Source: Solanum dulcamara
Lineage: Eukaryota > Streptophyta > Magnoliopsida > Solanales > Solanaceae
Length of the DNA stretch: 64,000 nucleotides
Direction: 5' to 3'
Assembly (NCBI RefSeq): GCF_947179165.1
Contig: NC_077240.1
Coordinates: 60,671,501 to 60,735,500, forward strand
Each line of letters starts with the position of its first letter. The stretch's first letter is position 1. Positions 12,119 through 21,474 of this stretch are shown piece by piece. The notes under the pieces were generated by a model. The model was not told the DNA's origin. It saw nothing but the letters and a program-made list of their open reading frames with translations, and did no database searches. The position numbers and the translations under genes were made by a program.

Positions 12119-14560
12119 CTAAGGAGGATGAAACGAGAGGAAGTATATAGAGCTATAATAACCAGCAACATTAGAGTTGTTGTTGAGAAAAGGAGTGACT
12201 GAAGAGCAGCAAATTGTAACTTGTAGGTGATGCAGCCATGGCATGAGCAGTTGCTTGGGTGTTTCCTTGCATTTTGCATGATTGTACCTGCATACCCACA
12301 AACAAACAAAGAAGGAGCTCAAAGTGACTTGGAGCTGCTGCAAGAAGGCCCCTGCATGAATGGTTGTTGTCTCCCTTTGTTTGGTTCTTTGTGGACCTAC
12401 ACAAGGAAATAGACAAGGAAGCAAACCAGTGTGTGGGGGTTCTGTGGTGCCCATTGGAGGGCTCCTCAATTGCAAGTAGATGGAAGTTGAAGATTGTTGG
12501 TGTTGGATTGTTGTAGTTGTAAGGTTGCTGCTGTATCTTCTTAGCTCCAAGGTGCTGTGGCTGGTTGCAACTCCTCTTGTTGATGGTGTTTGTAGCTGCT
12601 GCATTCCACAGCTGTGAATTTGTTGTTGCTTCCAATCAAATTCAGCTTCAGCACTCTGTGGCATGATATCTGCAACTGCAGCTTCATGGATTTTGCAGCT
12701 TCTGATGTTCCAGCAGCCTGCATACTCAAATAAACAACCACACAAACAAGAACAATGGCGTCCCAGATTAGACTCCCATAATGAGTGTTGATGGGTGCTG
12801 CTGCTGCCTGGAGGTTTAACAGATGGTGCCTTGGATATTGGAGGGTTCTTGTGTGCCAGCACAGAATCTAGGAGGGCTGTTGCACGTGTTGTAGCATGGT
12901 AGCTGTTAGCTGCATCTACAAGTGCAACCATGCACTTTGTAATCCCTGCATCTACAAAGAAAAACAACCCTGTTGCCACTGCTGTTGCTGCAGCTGTAGC
13001 CCATCTGTTGCAGGTCTGTCTTGATGTTGCTTTATGTTCTAGTGAGTGGTTGTATACTGAAGTACTTGTTCTTGGGGATTGTAGTTGTGTATTGTACCTG
13101 CACAAGTAAAAGAACAAGAAGAAAAGTACCTCCAATACTCCTGCACAGCAAACACTGTGTTGTGGTTCTGCAGGTCCATTGTGGACTTGTAGTTTGTCCT
13201 TGTATGCTGCATGTTGTTGGAGTTTTTGTGTGTTGTGGCTTGTAAACATGTCCCCAATTGTAACATGTTTTAATGTATCTCCAGATACCTGCAAATGCAT
13301 AGAGACAAGCCAACAAGACCAAAAACAAATAGACACCAACCTCCTCATTATGCTTACGTCGGCTAACTTTTTCAAGGTCGCTCGACTAACATTTCCAATT
13401 ATCCATTTGAGGTGGAACTTCTTGGGCCTTGTAGTTACTGTATTTTCTGTGTTCTTGCAACATTTAGAGGCCTTTTGGACAAGCTGGAAGCTCCAAGTAG
13501 TGAATTGCTCCATTTGAAGACTTAAGTCGGCTAACTTTTTCAAGGTCGCTCGATTAACGTCTCCAATTATCCGTTTGGGATGAAACTTCTTAGGATTTGT
13601 AATTACAGTATTTTCTATGTTCTTCCAACATTTGGAGACCTTTTGGACAAGCTGGAAGCTCCAAGTAGTGAAGTGCTTCATTTGGAGAGTTAAGTCGGCT
13701 AACTTTTTTAAAGTCGCTCGACTAACGTCTCCAATTATCCGTTTGAGGTAAAACTTCTTGGGCTTTGCAAATACTGTATTTTCTGTGTTCTTGCAACATT
13801 TGGAGGCCTTTTGGACAAGCTGGAAGCTCCAAGTAGTGAAGTGTTCCATTTGGAGACTTAATTCGGCTAACTTTTTCAAGGTCGCTCGACTAACGTCTCC
13901 AAATACCCGTTTGAGCTGAAACTTCTTGGGCTTTGCAACTACTGTATTTTCTGTATTCCTGCCCAGTTTGGAGTCAATTTGATGTTGCATGATGCTTTTG
14001 TTGGGGGCTACAGCTGTGGCCTGTGCTGGAATTTTGATGGCTGTTGCTGCAGCTGTAGTCCATCTGTTGCAGGTATGTCTTGATATTGCTTTATGTTCTA
14101 GTGAGTTGTTGTATGCTGAAGAACTTGTTCTTGGAGATTGCAGTTGTGTATTGTACCTGCACAAGTAAAAGAACAAGAAAAATTCTGCACAGTAAAAACT
14201 GTGCTGTAGTTTCTCCTTGTATGTTGCATGTTGTTGGAATTCCAAGCTCAGTTGCTGACACTCCAGCACCAGCCCCTTGATGTAAGTTCTGGTTGCATGG
14301 AGGAATTCCACAAGCTGCAAGCTCCAAATGGTGAAGTGCTCCATCATGCCACTGCTGTAATATGCAGCACACATAGATGGCCCTCCAACTGTGGATTGAT
14401 ATGTTACATGTGTACAAGTTCCTGCACAGTCAAAAAGTAGAAGGAAAGGAAAGAAAAAGAAAAAGGCTACTCTAATCCTAGGTAGGTAAGATGCAGGGGA
14501 GACTCTCCCCTTTACAATGGTCCTAACTGTAGAACCTTCAAAGTGGTTATCACTAGTCAT
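12119..14560 (-). CDS. Long open frame in the LINE 1 3' tail (about 813 codons), function unknown
   Basis: A stop-free frame runs from ATG 14560 to the stop at 12119 on the LINE sense strand, downstream of ORF2. No known domain was recognised. The product would be rich in T, S, Q, A and N, with four 56-residue repeats containing GDVSRATLKKLA and FTTWSFQLVQKASKC, plus two copies of FFYLCRYNTQLQSPRTS. The repeat length is a multiple of three, which keeps the frame. In LINE 2 the same peptide (KRITGDVSRATLKKLAD) ends an open frame at 39756, but other stretches align in a different frame. For example AAGTSEAAKSMKLQLQ is read in another frame at 12741-12541 here. It may be a real accessory ORF, or non-coding tail kept open by repeat expansion; I favour the latter slightly. 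Confidence 0.3.
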   Translation of the reverse strand: MTSDNHFEGSTVRTIVKGRVSPASYLPRIRVAFFFFFPFLLLFDCAGTCTHVTYQSTVGGPSMCAAYYSSGMMEHFTIWSLQLVEFLHATRTYIKGLVLECQQLSLEFQQHATYKEKLQHSFYCAEFFLFFYLCRYNTQLQSPRTSSSAYNNSLEHKAISRHTCNRWTTAAATAIKIPAQATAVAPNKSIMQHQIDSKLGRNTENTVVAKPKKFQLKRVFGDVSRATLKKLAELSLQMEHFTTWSFQLVQKASKCCKNTENTVFAKPKKFYLKRIIGDVSRATLKKLADLTLQMKHFTTWSFQLVQKVSKCWKNIENTVITNPKKFHPKRIIGDVNRATLKKLADLSLQMEQFTTWSFQLVQKASKCCKNTENTVTTRPKKFHLKWIIGNVSRATLKKLADVSIMRRLVSICFWSCWLVSMHLQVSGDTLKHVTIGDMFTSHNTQKLQQHAAYKDKLQVHNGPAEPQHSVCCAGVLEVLFFLFFYLCRYNTQLQSPRTSTSVYNHSLEHKATSRQTCNRWATAAATAVATGLFFFVDAGITKCMVALVDAANSYHATTRATALLDSVLAHKNPPISKAPSVKPPGSSSTHQHSLWESNLGRHCSCLCGCLFEYAGCWNIRSCKIHEAAVADIMPQSAEAEFDWKQQQIHSCGMQQLQTPSTRGVATSHSTLELRRYSSNLTTTTIQHQQSSTSIYLQLRSPPMGTTEPPHTGLLPCLFPCVGPQRTKQRETTTIHAGAFLQQLQVTLSSFFVCLWVCRYNHAKCKETPKQLLMPWLHHLQVTICCSSVTPFLNNNSNVAGYYSSIYFLSFHPP
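12985..14240 (-). repeat. Direct duplication of about 200-240 bp flanking the 168-bp array
   Basis: 12985-13220 and 14045-14240 are near-copies in the same orientation. Both carry GCTGCAGCTGTAG, TTGCTTTATGTTCTAGTGAG, TTGTGTATTGTACCTGCAC and CTTGTATGTTGCATGTTGTT (with small changes), offset by roughly 1.05 kb. The array thus sits inside a roughly 1-kb duplicated segment. The second copy lacks about 50 bp. Confidence 0.8.
13360..13960 (-). repeat. 168-bp tandem repeat in LINE 1 3' tail (about 3.6 units)
   Basis: The anchor CGGCTAACTTTTT (TTTTT/TTTTC variants) starts at about 13360, 13528, 13696 and 13864, an exact 168-bp period. Units differ by scattered substitutions but no net indels. The most conserved part is the block CGGCTAACTTTTTCAAGG with GTCGCTCGACTAACGTCTCC. 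One further unit-like block lies in LINE 2 at 39702-39755 in the opposite window orientation, so the motif belongs to the LINE family. Confidence 0.9.
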
Positions 14561-14610
14561 ATTGATATCCAATTTGAAGAGTAAGTTAGAACATTGAATA
14601 TAAAAATAGT

Positions 14611-15138
14611 TCAAGGAGGTTGTTTGATCCTTTTTAATCTTTTTCTCCTGAAGCTTGCCATCCTATCTTGTCCAGCTTGATGTAGCCCTTGGTGGAAAAT
14701 TCTCATAGGATTTCCTTCCATATGCCTATCCCAACATGTTTTAATAGTATCCAGGAAGGTATCAATATCAGCCACCTGCAGCATTTTTTCCCAAAGACTT
14801 CTTCTCAAGTAATCTTTACACTTGGCATAGACAAATGTAATAGTGTGAGAATTGGGGCTAGACACATGTTTAATATCACAAGTGACCTGTTGTTCATCCT
14901 GGTCTCTAATGTGACAGTCCACATCCTGATTCCAGAATAGCCAAATCTTGTTATTAGGATTATGATAGGCATTATTCATTCTAAGCTGATTTTTGTATTG
15001 GTTGATTTGTGATTGATGAGCAAATGGTTCAAGAATTGCCAACATAGAGAGACTATGATAATCCTTGAGTTTTTGGAGTCTATCCAAAGTACCTTGAGTA
15101 TCAATACTCCTTGCATTCCAGCATATTGTATTCATCAT
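14611..15138 (-). pseudogene. LINE 1 ORF2 remnant: endonuclease start fused to C-terminal tail
   Basis: It starts at ATG 15138, whose A is the last base of the ORF1 stop (TGATG). It reads ICWNARSIDTQGTLDRLQKL, the first endonuclease motif with its catalytic asparagine, then NNKIWLFWNQDVDC and ITFVYAKCKDYLRR. After LWEKMLQ it jumps to a segment matching LINE 2 near 35310-35385 (FLDTIKTCWD, EGNPMRIFH), then to the tail ASFRRKRLKRIKQPP that ends LINE 2 ORF2. GDFN, the endonuclease histidine, and all RT and RNase H motifs are gone. The frame stays open through both deletion joints, so a protein of about 175 residues could in principle be made. Confidence 0.85.
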
Positions 15139-18100
15139 CAAGGTTTCATGGATTTGGACCTTGTTTTGATGCCACTCTTACAAGTAGCATTATCTGAACT
15201 GGTGGAGATGTCTTGTTTCTTTTTCTTCTTGTTCTGATCTTGCTGACCCCTGGCTGATAAACCCTTCTCCTCAGTGACCTGCAGCACCTCCTCCTGTATT
15301 GTTGTATCTGTGATATCCTCCAATGCTCTAAAGGGAGAGGCACTAGTTTCCTCATCCTCATCTTGAGATTGTTCCCTTTGGTCCAGATCCTCTTCATCTT
15401 CAGATTGAATAGGTCTGTATTCATCCTCATTGTCATCTGATATGGTTCTCTTATTAAGAACACACACTTCAGTAGAACTGGATTGAATTTGAAGAGGTGT
15501 CACATGAATCCCTGCTTGTTCATCAACCAACACATAGTTCACTCTGTGTTGTGTTTTTCTAGACAGAGATTTTTTTTGTTTCTAAGCTAACTTTTTCTTC
15601 ATTGCATCCCTCTTCTTCTTACTCAGAGATAGAGTATATTTATTATTCAGGAGCTTAGTAACTGCACCCATATTTCCTTCACACCTATTTGGAGATTCTG
15701 CACCTCCCTTATCCATTTCAGTGAGCTGTAACCTATCTTCTGGAACTTGTTGAATATCATCTTGTTACCATTGCATAGAGGACCTTATTTCTGCTGGAAG
15801 AGTGTTGACAGGGGTTCTAGGATCTTTTCTATGTTCAGCCAAATTTTCCTTTCCCTTGGTTTCCCCTTCCTGCAGATTAGTGGTTTTCTCCTGTATTCCC
15901 CCTCCTCACCTCCACAGACTTCATCAGCCACAACAGTAATACCATTTAAGACATTAAAGTAATTGGGGGAGCCATGGGGGTGTGGGAGCATTGAGTCAAT
16001 ACCTGGGATTTTTCCATAGGTATTGTTGCATTCCACATTGTTCACAGCAGTACTTGGTGCATAAATAGCTGTAATATTTTGCTCTTTTTGTTTGTCTGCA
16101 GGTCTGCTACTTCCAGTACCATGTAGAACCTGCTGTATAGGCTTATGGGGGATGGGATCCAATGTTGTATGGGGAGTAGGGAGTAAGCTCTGGACTCCAG
16201 AGTCTACATTACAAGTTTGGTTAGTACAAGTATTAAATTTAGAGCTATTAACCATACCTGCCTGCTGTGGAGTTTTCCCTTCTCTGCTGCTGCTGATATT
16301 ATGCTGGTGGGGTGTTGAAGTTTCCCCTTTTGTCATGTATACTTGTGTTTTATGTTGTTGTGGTTGTTGTTGGTGGTGTTGTTCTTCTTTTTTACCTTTC
16401 CTCCTTTGAATTTGCCAACCTGCATGTTCTTGGTCTCTTTTTTCAGCTGCAGCCCTGCTAGTATTTTGTTGTTCCTTACTTTGTTTGTCTTCTTGGTGCT
16501 TTAGCTCATTTTTCTGTTGTTCCTTATTCTTGTCAGTGCTGTCTTTATCTTTGTGTCTTGCTTCTTCTTCTTGAACTTGCTTTTTCTGCTTATCCTCATC
16601 CCTTCTTTTAACAGTACAAACATGAATGGTGTGACCTTGATGTTTGCAGTGTTGACAGTAATCTGGCACCCCTTCATATTGAATAGACTGCCACCTTCCT
16701 GCTCCATTTTCATCTTCACCATAGCCCATCCATACATGCTGTGGTCTTTCTTTTGTAAGGTCAATTTGTACTTTGACTTTGGCAACACTACCCCTTGTTT
16801 TCTTGTAGGTTGCCAAATCCAAGAACAACACCTTTCCAATTGGGGACAGTAAAGGGGTTACCACTTCAAGACGATAACAGTGCCAAGGTAGTTTTGGTAA
16901 TATAGCCCATATAGGAACTAGAGAGGTTTCTTCTTCAGGCTTGAAGGTGGGGGTCCATAGCTGGAGTCTCATAAGCTGTCCATTTATGTACATTCTTCCT
17001 TTGGACCATACAGTAGAGTGATCATATTCATTGTCCAAGTCTATGTACAGATGCCTAGAGTTAAAATGAGTAATTTTCACTCCTCCTCTGAACTCTGTTT
17101 GCAAGATGAATTCCTTTCTAATGGTTTCTATCTTAGGCATAGTATTAGTGAATTTTCCTATCAGAGTATACTTACAATCACTAGCCAATTTCACCAAGAA
17201 ATTTTCTTCTGTAAATACTATAGCTGGATAGCCTTGTTTTGTAGTAATTTTGGGGGGTGTAATATCAATAATGGCTGTTTTAATGGCTTTTTGGGCTCTC
17301 AGCTTAGTAGCCAAGGTCTGATGGATGACATGATTTGGAGGGGTTGGAATATTAGTATTGGGATGCTTGTTTTGTTTGACATGTAACTGATTAGTAGGGG
17401 ACACCACATGATTAGTAGAAATAGAAGTATTAAAAGTTGGAGCTCTAAGTTGGTTTGGATATTTGGGACCTAAATTGCTTCCAGTATTCATAGTAGCAGA
17501 TTTATTATTGGATTTGAAAGCATCAAAGTTATTAGACACTTTCATTGGGTTACTATTAGGAACATAAGGTTTTTGGACATGTTGAAATTTCACATTGAGA
17601 CCCCTGTTCAACTGGGCAGTTTGTTTGGTTTTTTCAACATTTCCAGGTAATATGTTCCCCTGCTCCTTGTGTTTATCAACAAGATCAACATCAACATTGT
17701 GAGTAGAAGTCTGCAGTACTTCATTATTCTTGGACATAACAAGATGCATATCAGTAGACTTAACAGTAGCTGCATTAGCTATATTTTCTTTTTGAGTATT
17801 ATTATCAGTTAGACTAACTTCATGAAATTTGACAGTATCAATATGCATTTGATCAACATTGTGATTATGACTAGTACGTTCTATTATATATTGATTGAAA
17901 TAGTTAGAGGACTTACCTGGAGGAACCACTGTAGGGGCACTGTTCCCTTGCTCAATAACGAAATTCCCCTTTGAATTTTCTTTGGGGACTTGATCATACT
18001 CTTCAATGCCTTCCAATGTTCCCATTCTATTTTCTTGTTGGTCATATTTATCATGATCCATCGCACCAGTTACAAATACAGATTGAAGAACACTGTCACA

Positions 18101-19021
18101 ATGTTCTTCATTAAGATGAGTGTCTTTGCGACTTTTTGAGTTTGAGCTTGTTGGTTGTGATTCGAGGCACTCTATATAGCTTGGGAACCTCCTAACACCT
18201 TGATGGACCTTTTGGAATTGGTCTTGTGCCAATTGGTTCACCGGAGCTCCGGCACCTCCAAAGTCGTCTTGACGACTTTTTGAATTTGAACTTGTTTATG
18301 GAGATTCGAGACATGTTTTATTGTTAGAATGCCTCTCCACACTGTTACGCACCTTTTGGTATTGGTCTTGGATGAATTCAGTCGCCGGAGCTCCGGCGAC
18401 TCCATTGTTGTCAGAGCTCAAATGGGAATTCGAAACAATTGGAGTATATTCGAGTTGGAGCTCATGGCTGGGAGGATGGGAAATAGCTTGAGGATCATTT
18501 TGGTATTCATCTTGTTCAGTTTTGTTCGCCGGAGCTCCGCCGCCGACGCCGAACTGTTCGCCGGCGATGATTTCGCCGGAGATTTTTGTTCCCTGAGGGG
18601 CGCCATATCCTTGAGAACAAAGCCCAGGTGGTGCGATGGCTCGAATGTCGCCGGAACCACCTAAAACGTGAAGGCGCAGTGGTTGCACAGTGGTGTCAAT
18701 ATGCGCCTCTTCATTGCTCTCAATATGGACTGTTTTTGTGTCGGATTTTTGCACTGTATGTAGTATATGAGATGAGGATGCATCTCCTATATTACTTGTA
18801 ACCTGCAGCAATCCACAATTTTTCAAAGCAATAATTTTTTCTGTATTCAGCAGCTCCTCCCGAGAAACTTGAAAAGTGTTCTCTTCAGTATTTTGGAGAT
18901 TTGAGGAGCTGTAGATGGAATCTGGTAACGTGGTAACTTTTGTTCTGTTCGTCTCGACGGAATCTACAGTTTCATCTTTCGAACGAAATTTTTCAGCATC
19001 GGGAGGTGGGTCCCACCCCAT
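15138..19021 (-). pseudogene. LINE 1 ORF1: giant gag-like protein with DUF4283-type domain and zinc knuckle
   Basis: In plant L1-like elements ORF1 is the RNA-binding gag-like protein of the RNP. The frame starts at ATG 19021 (MGWDPPPDAEKF) and stays open except for one TAA at 18296-18298, where LINE 2 has a sense codon. It then runs to 15785 before a frameshift; 15542-15138 is the end. The first part carries degenerate units with GAPA..Q..QDQYQKV and SNSKSR.D. From about 17250 to 16750 lies a DUF4283-like domain (GYPAIVFTEENF, LPWHCYRLEVVTPLL). The knuckle CQHCKHQGHTIHVC (C-X2-C-X4-H-X4-C) is at about 16660-16618. A charged K/E/Q-rich stretch follows. At about 1,290 codons it is much longer than usual plant LINE ORF1s (about 400-600 aa). 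It has few lesions, so it is fairly young. Confidence 0.82.
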
Positions 19022-19193
19022 TTCCGTTTTTGTGACTAAATTGCCCTTTCAAGGTTTTGGCTAGGGTTTCTTCAACTGGGAAAGTAAAATCATCATGCTC
19101 AAATTTTCAATATAGCCAGCCCTATTAGGGATCCGGTGAATCATATCTGTAGAACCATCACCTCCTTATTACAATATATCATCACATCATTAG

Positions 19194-19240
<47 letters not shown>
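19194..19240. repeat. (CA)n(TA)n microsatellite
   Basis: A run of CA dinucleotides passes into about 16 TA dinucleotides, just outside the inferred 5' end of LINE 1 and within the right half of LTR X1. Open frames on both strands across it are repeat artefacts. Confidence 0.95.
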
Positions 19241-19241
<1 letters not shown>

Positions 19242-21469
19242 GTACCCAACCTTCTAGTGAGGGCGCGATGAACAATGCAGTGGAATTGAGCTTGAATCTG
19301 ATAACCGGCCCGGGACTCGGAGAAGAAGTGTTACAATATACACGAGTAGAGTAGTGAGAAACAAAACACATTGTAAATCATTATCTGAGACTCAATGAAG
19401 TCATCAAGTGAACCATCACTTGGAGATCAGGGTAGGTAGTATATGACGTATACCCTTTGAATGTCACTAAGGACTAAGTAAAAAGGAGTTTTGGAACTCT
19501 TAGACATATACCAGTGTGAAATATCTTATAGCAGTCTGAGCATTGGTTATCTCAAAGCCTTTCTATATTAAAAGAAGAGTTTTGTCTAATCAATCACTAT
19601 ATAGTCACATAGAAGACTCGAGGAATAGGAGTTTATCTACTTTAAGAGTCTTAACATCCAGAAGTGATCAAGAGTCCTGAAGTAATATTCAGAATCTAAG
19701 AATGAAGTTGCACCAAAGCTTACATCATCCATAGTCTACATCTAAGACATGCCAAAAGAAAAAAGAGATAGTTTCACAAACTTATTCCAAAACATGCCAA
19801 AAGAAAGCTTCACATACCTCGTATGGACTTCTCTTAATCATGTCCACGTCGTCGTCCTCCAAATCTATTTAACATAGAAGCAATGCGAGTATCAACAACC
19901 TTAAACTTTTCAGCACCTTCAGTTTCACCTTAGTATTCATGGAACCTATGTCCTTGTTTGTCTCCTCGACTAGGTCTTTAATTAGTTAAGACGTTAACGA
20001 AAATCGGGCAGCATCTCCCCTATAATATGTCTTATCCGAATTTCCAATTATACCCCTAATACCTACATCCAACCAAAAACAATAACCTTCAGCATATATT
20101 TAAGCAATTCACACCAACAATATACAACATAAACTCCAAATGACTCGCTCGAAACTATGATACCAAAATAGGGTTTCTAGACTTTATTTCGCAACACCTT
20201 TAATTATATGAAACGAGGGGTCGTGTGGCTGAAACCAGAAGTAAACAAACCCCTTTTATAACCCATTTAGGATGCAAAAAAAACCCCCCACACCTGCAAC
20301 AGTACACCACAAACACAACACTTTACTTCGACAACAATTCAACTATAGCGACTCCAATTTAGTTTGTTTTGAACATCAAACGTTTCTATGACATTTTCAC
20401 ATTTAAAGCCACCTATATGGCATGTATCACACTCCATAACAACACCATAAAGTCCAAATTGAAAGGAGAAACATACCTTACCCGAAATTGGCCAAAACTG
20501 CCAAATTGCAACTCGGAACTTCTCTAAATGTGCTGAAATTGAGCGGACTGTTTGTATCGCTTCCTTGCTTCTCCGAAATGGAATTTTATGTTATAAAACA
20601 CCATTATATAACCATGGTACACCTTAAATAATTAATTCACGGAACGAAACTCGGAGGCTTACTTTGGCAGCCCCAAACCTTTAGCTCCCTCTTCTTGCCC
20701 TCCAACATTTTTCTATTCTAGTTTTTAAGTGTAGGGCTGAAGAAATAAATCCGTAGACATCATAAGATACATATATACCTCCCCACATGATTTATAAACA
20801 CCATATATAATTAATTCACAGAAGAAAATCGGAACTCACCTTGAATTCTTGGCCTTGGCCGTAGTGGCTCTCTCTTAGTCTTTAGGATTTGTTTCCTTTT
20901 CCAAATGCTGAAAATGAATATTTGAAGTGTAACCTGAAGTTTACTCATACTTATATGTGTATATAAACTCTTTTAGGAGGTGACATGTGTCAGCCCCCAA
21001 TGGTGACACGTTTCTAGCCCTTATTGGGCCACGAATCCATACATAGCCTCCAAGGCTGCCACGTGGCAGTGGGGCCCATCTCCCCCCAAGCAGGTGGGTA
21101 CTGCCATGTGTGAATCCTTCATTGGATGCCATATGTCATCTTTTCCCCTTCCTCGTGGGTTCGTAATCTCATCCTATTTTAAAAGCCTATGTAATCCATA
21201 CTACGCAAGCTTGGTATGTCCTTAAGTAACTCAAGTGTATAATACTTCTAAATTGGTAGCTTACGTAGGTAAATCGAGTCCTACAACGTGTTATTTGGCG
21301 TCCAACTTCTTCCGAATTCTTATGACCCTATTTCCAACCTTCCCTCTCACGGGTTATCACATTTTTCTTTCCTTAGAGTTGTTCGATGTGTGAGGATAGT
21401 AGGGATCTCATGGTCACTTTCAAGAAGGTTAGGAACACGTTCTAAGATCCAAAAGTATGGGGTGTAACA

Positions 21470-21474
21470 GGGTA
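21470..21474. repeat. Right target-site duplication of LTR X1 (GGGTA)
   Basis: Exact repeat of 11050-11054, immediately after the LTR end GGGTGTAACA. Confidence 0.9.

Larger units (their letters stand above)
11621..19141 (-). mobile_element. LINE 1: internally deleted L1-like element with giant ORF1
   Basis: It is nested in LTR X1 on the minus strand. The 5' end lies near 19141 (about 120-bp 5' UTR before ATG 19021) and the 3' A-run is at 11621-11630 (T-run on plus). A 7-bp CATATCT at 11614-11620 and 19142-19148 is the probable target duplication. Order: ORF1 (19021-15138), a short endonuclease remnant fused to the ORF2 C-terminal tail (15138-14611), then a 2.9-kb 3' tail. Compared with LINE 2 it lacks about 0.38 kb inside the endonuclease and about 3.3 kb covering all of reverse transcriptase and RNase H. 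It could move only by borrowing another element's enzyme. Confidence 0.85.
11055..21469 (-). mobile_element. Solo LTR, family X copy 1, split by LINE 1
   Basis: The plus strand starts TGTCACGACCC and ends GGGGTGTAACA, flanked by GGGTA repeats. The sense strand is minus, because the TATA-type and CACGTG-type motifs are collinear with the plus-oriented copy starting at 62924. Without LINE 1 (11621-19141) it is about 2.9 kb. 11055-11620 matches 56341-56960, and 19280-21469 matches about 57060-60076. Examples of shared blocks are CATGCCAAAAGAA near 19790/58140, GGGGTCGTGTGGCTG near 20216/58557, and CCCTTATTGGGCCACGAATC near 21020/59580. No internal region, primer site or polypurine tract was seen, so it is a solo LTR from LTR-LTR recombination. 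It lacks most of copy 2's 40-bp tandem array. Confidence 0.87.

Noticed and set aside
13360..13960. Regularly spaced repeats resembling a CRISPR array
   Set aside because: The period is 168 bp with repeats and 'spacers' both conserved between units; it is a simple tandem duplication in a plant LINE.
16092..17386. Plus-strand open frames opposite LINE 1 ORF1
   Set aside because: They are shadows of the minus-strand ORF1, which has recognisable domains and homology to LINE 2.
19136..19371. Open frames on both strands across the microsatellite
   Set aside because: They are generated by the CA/TA repeat, with no homology and symmetric coding on both strands.
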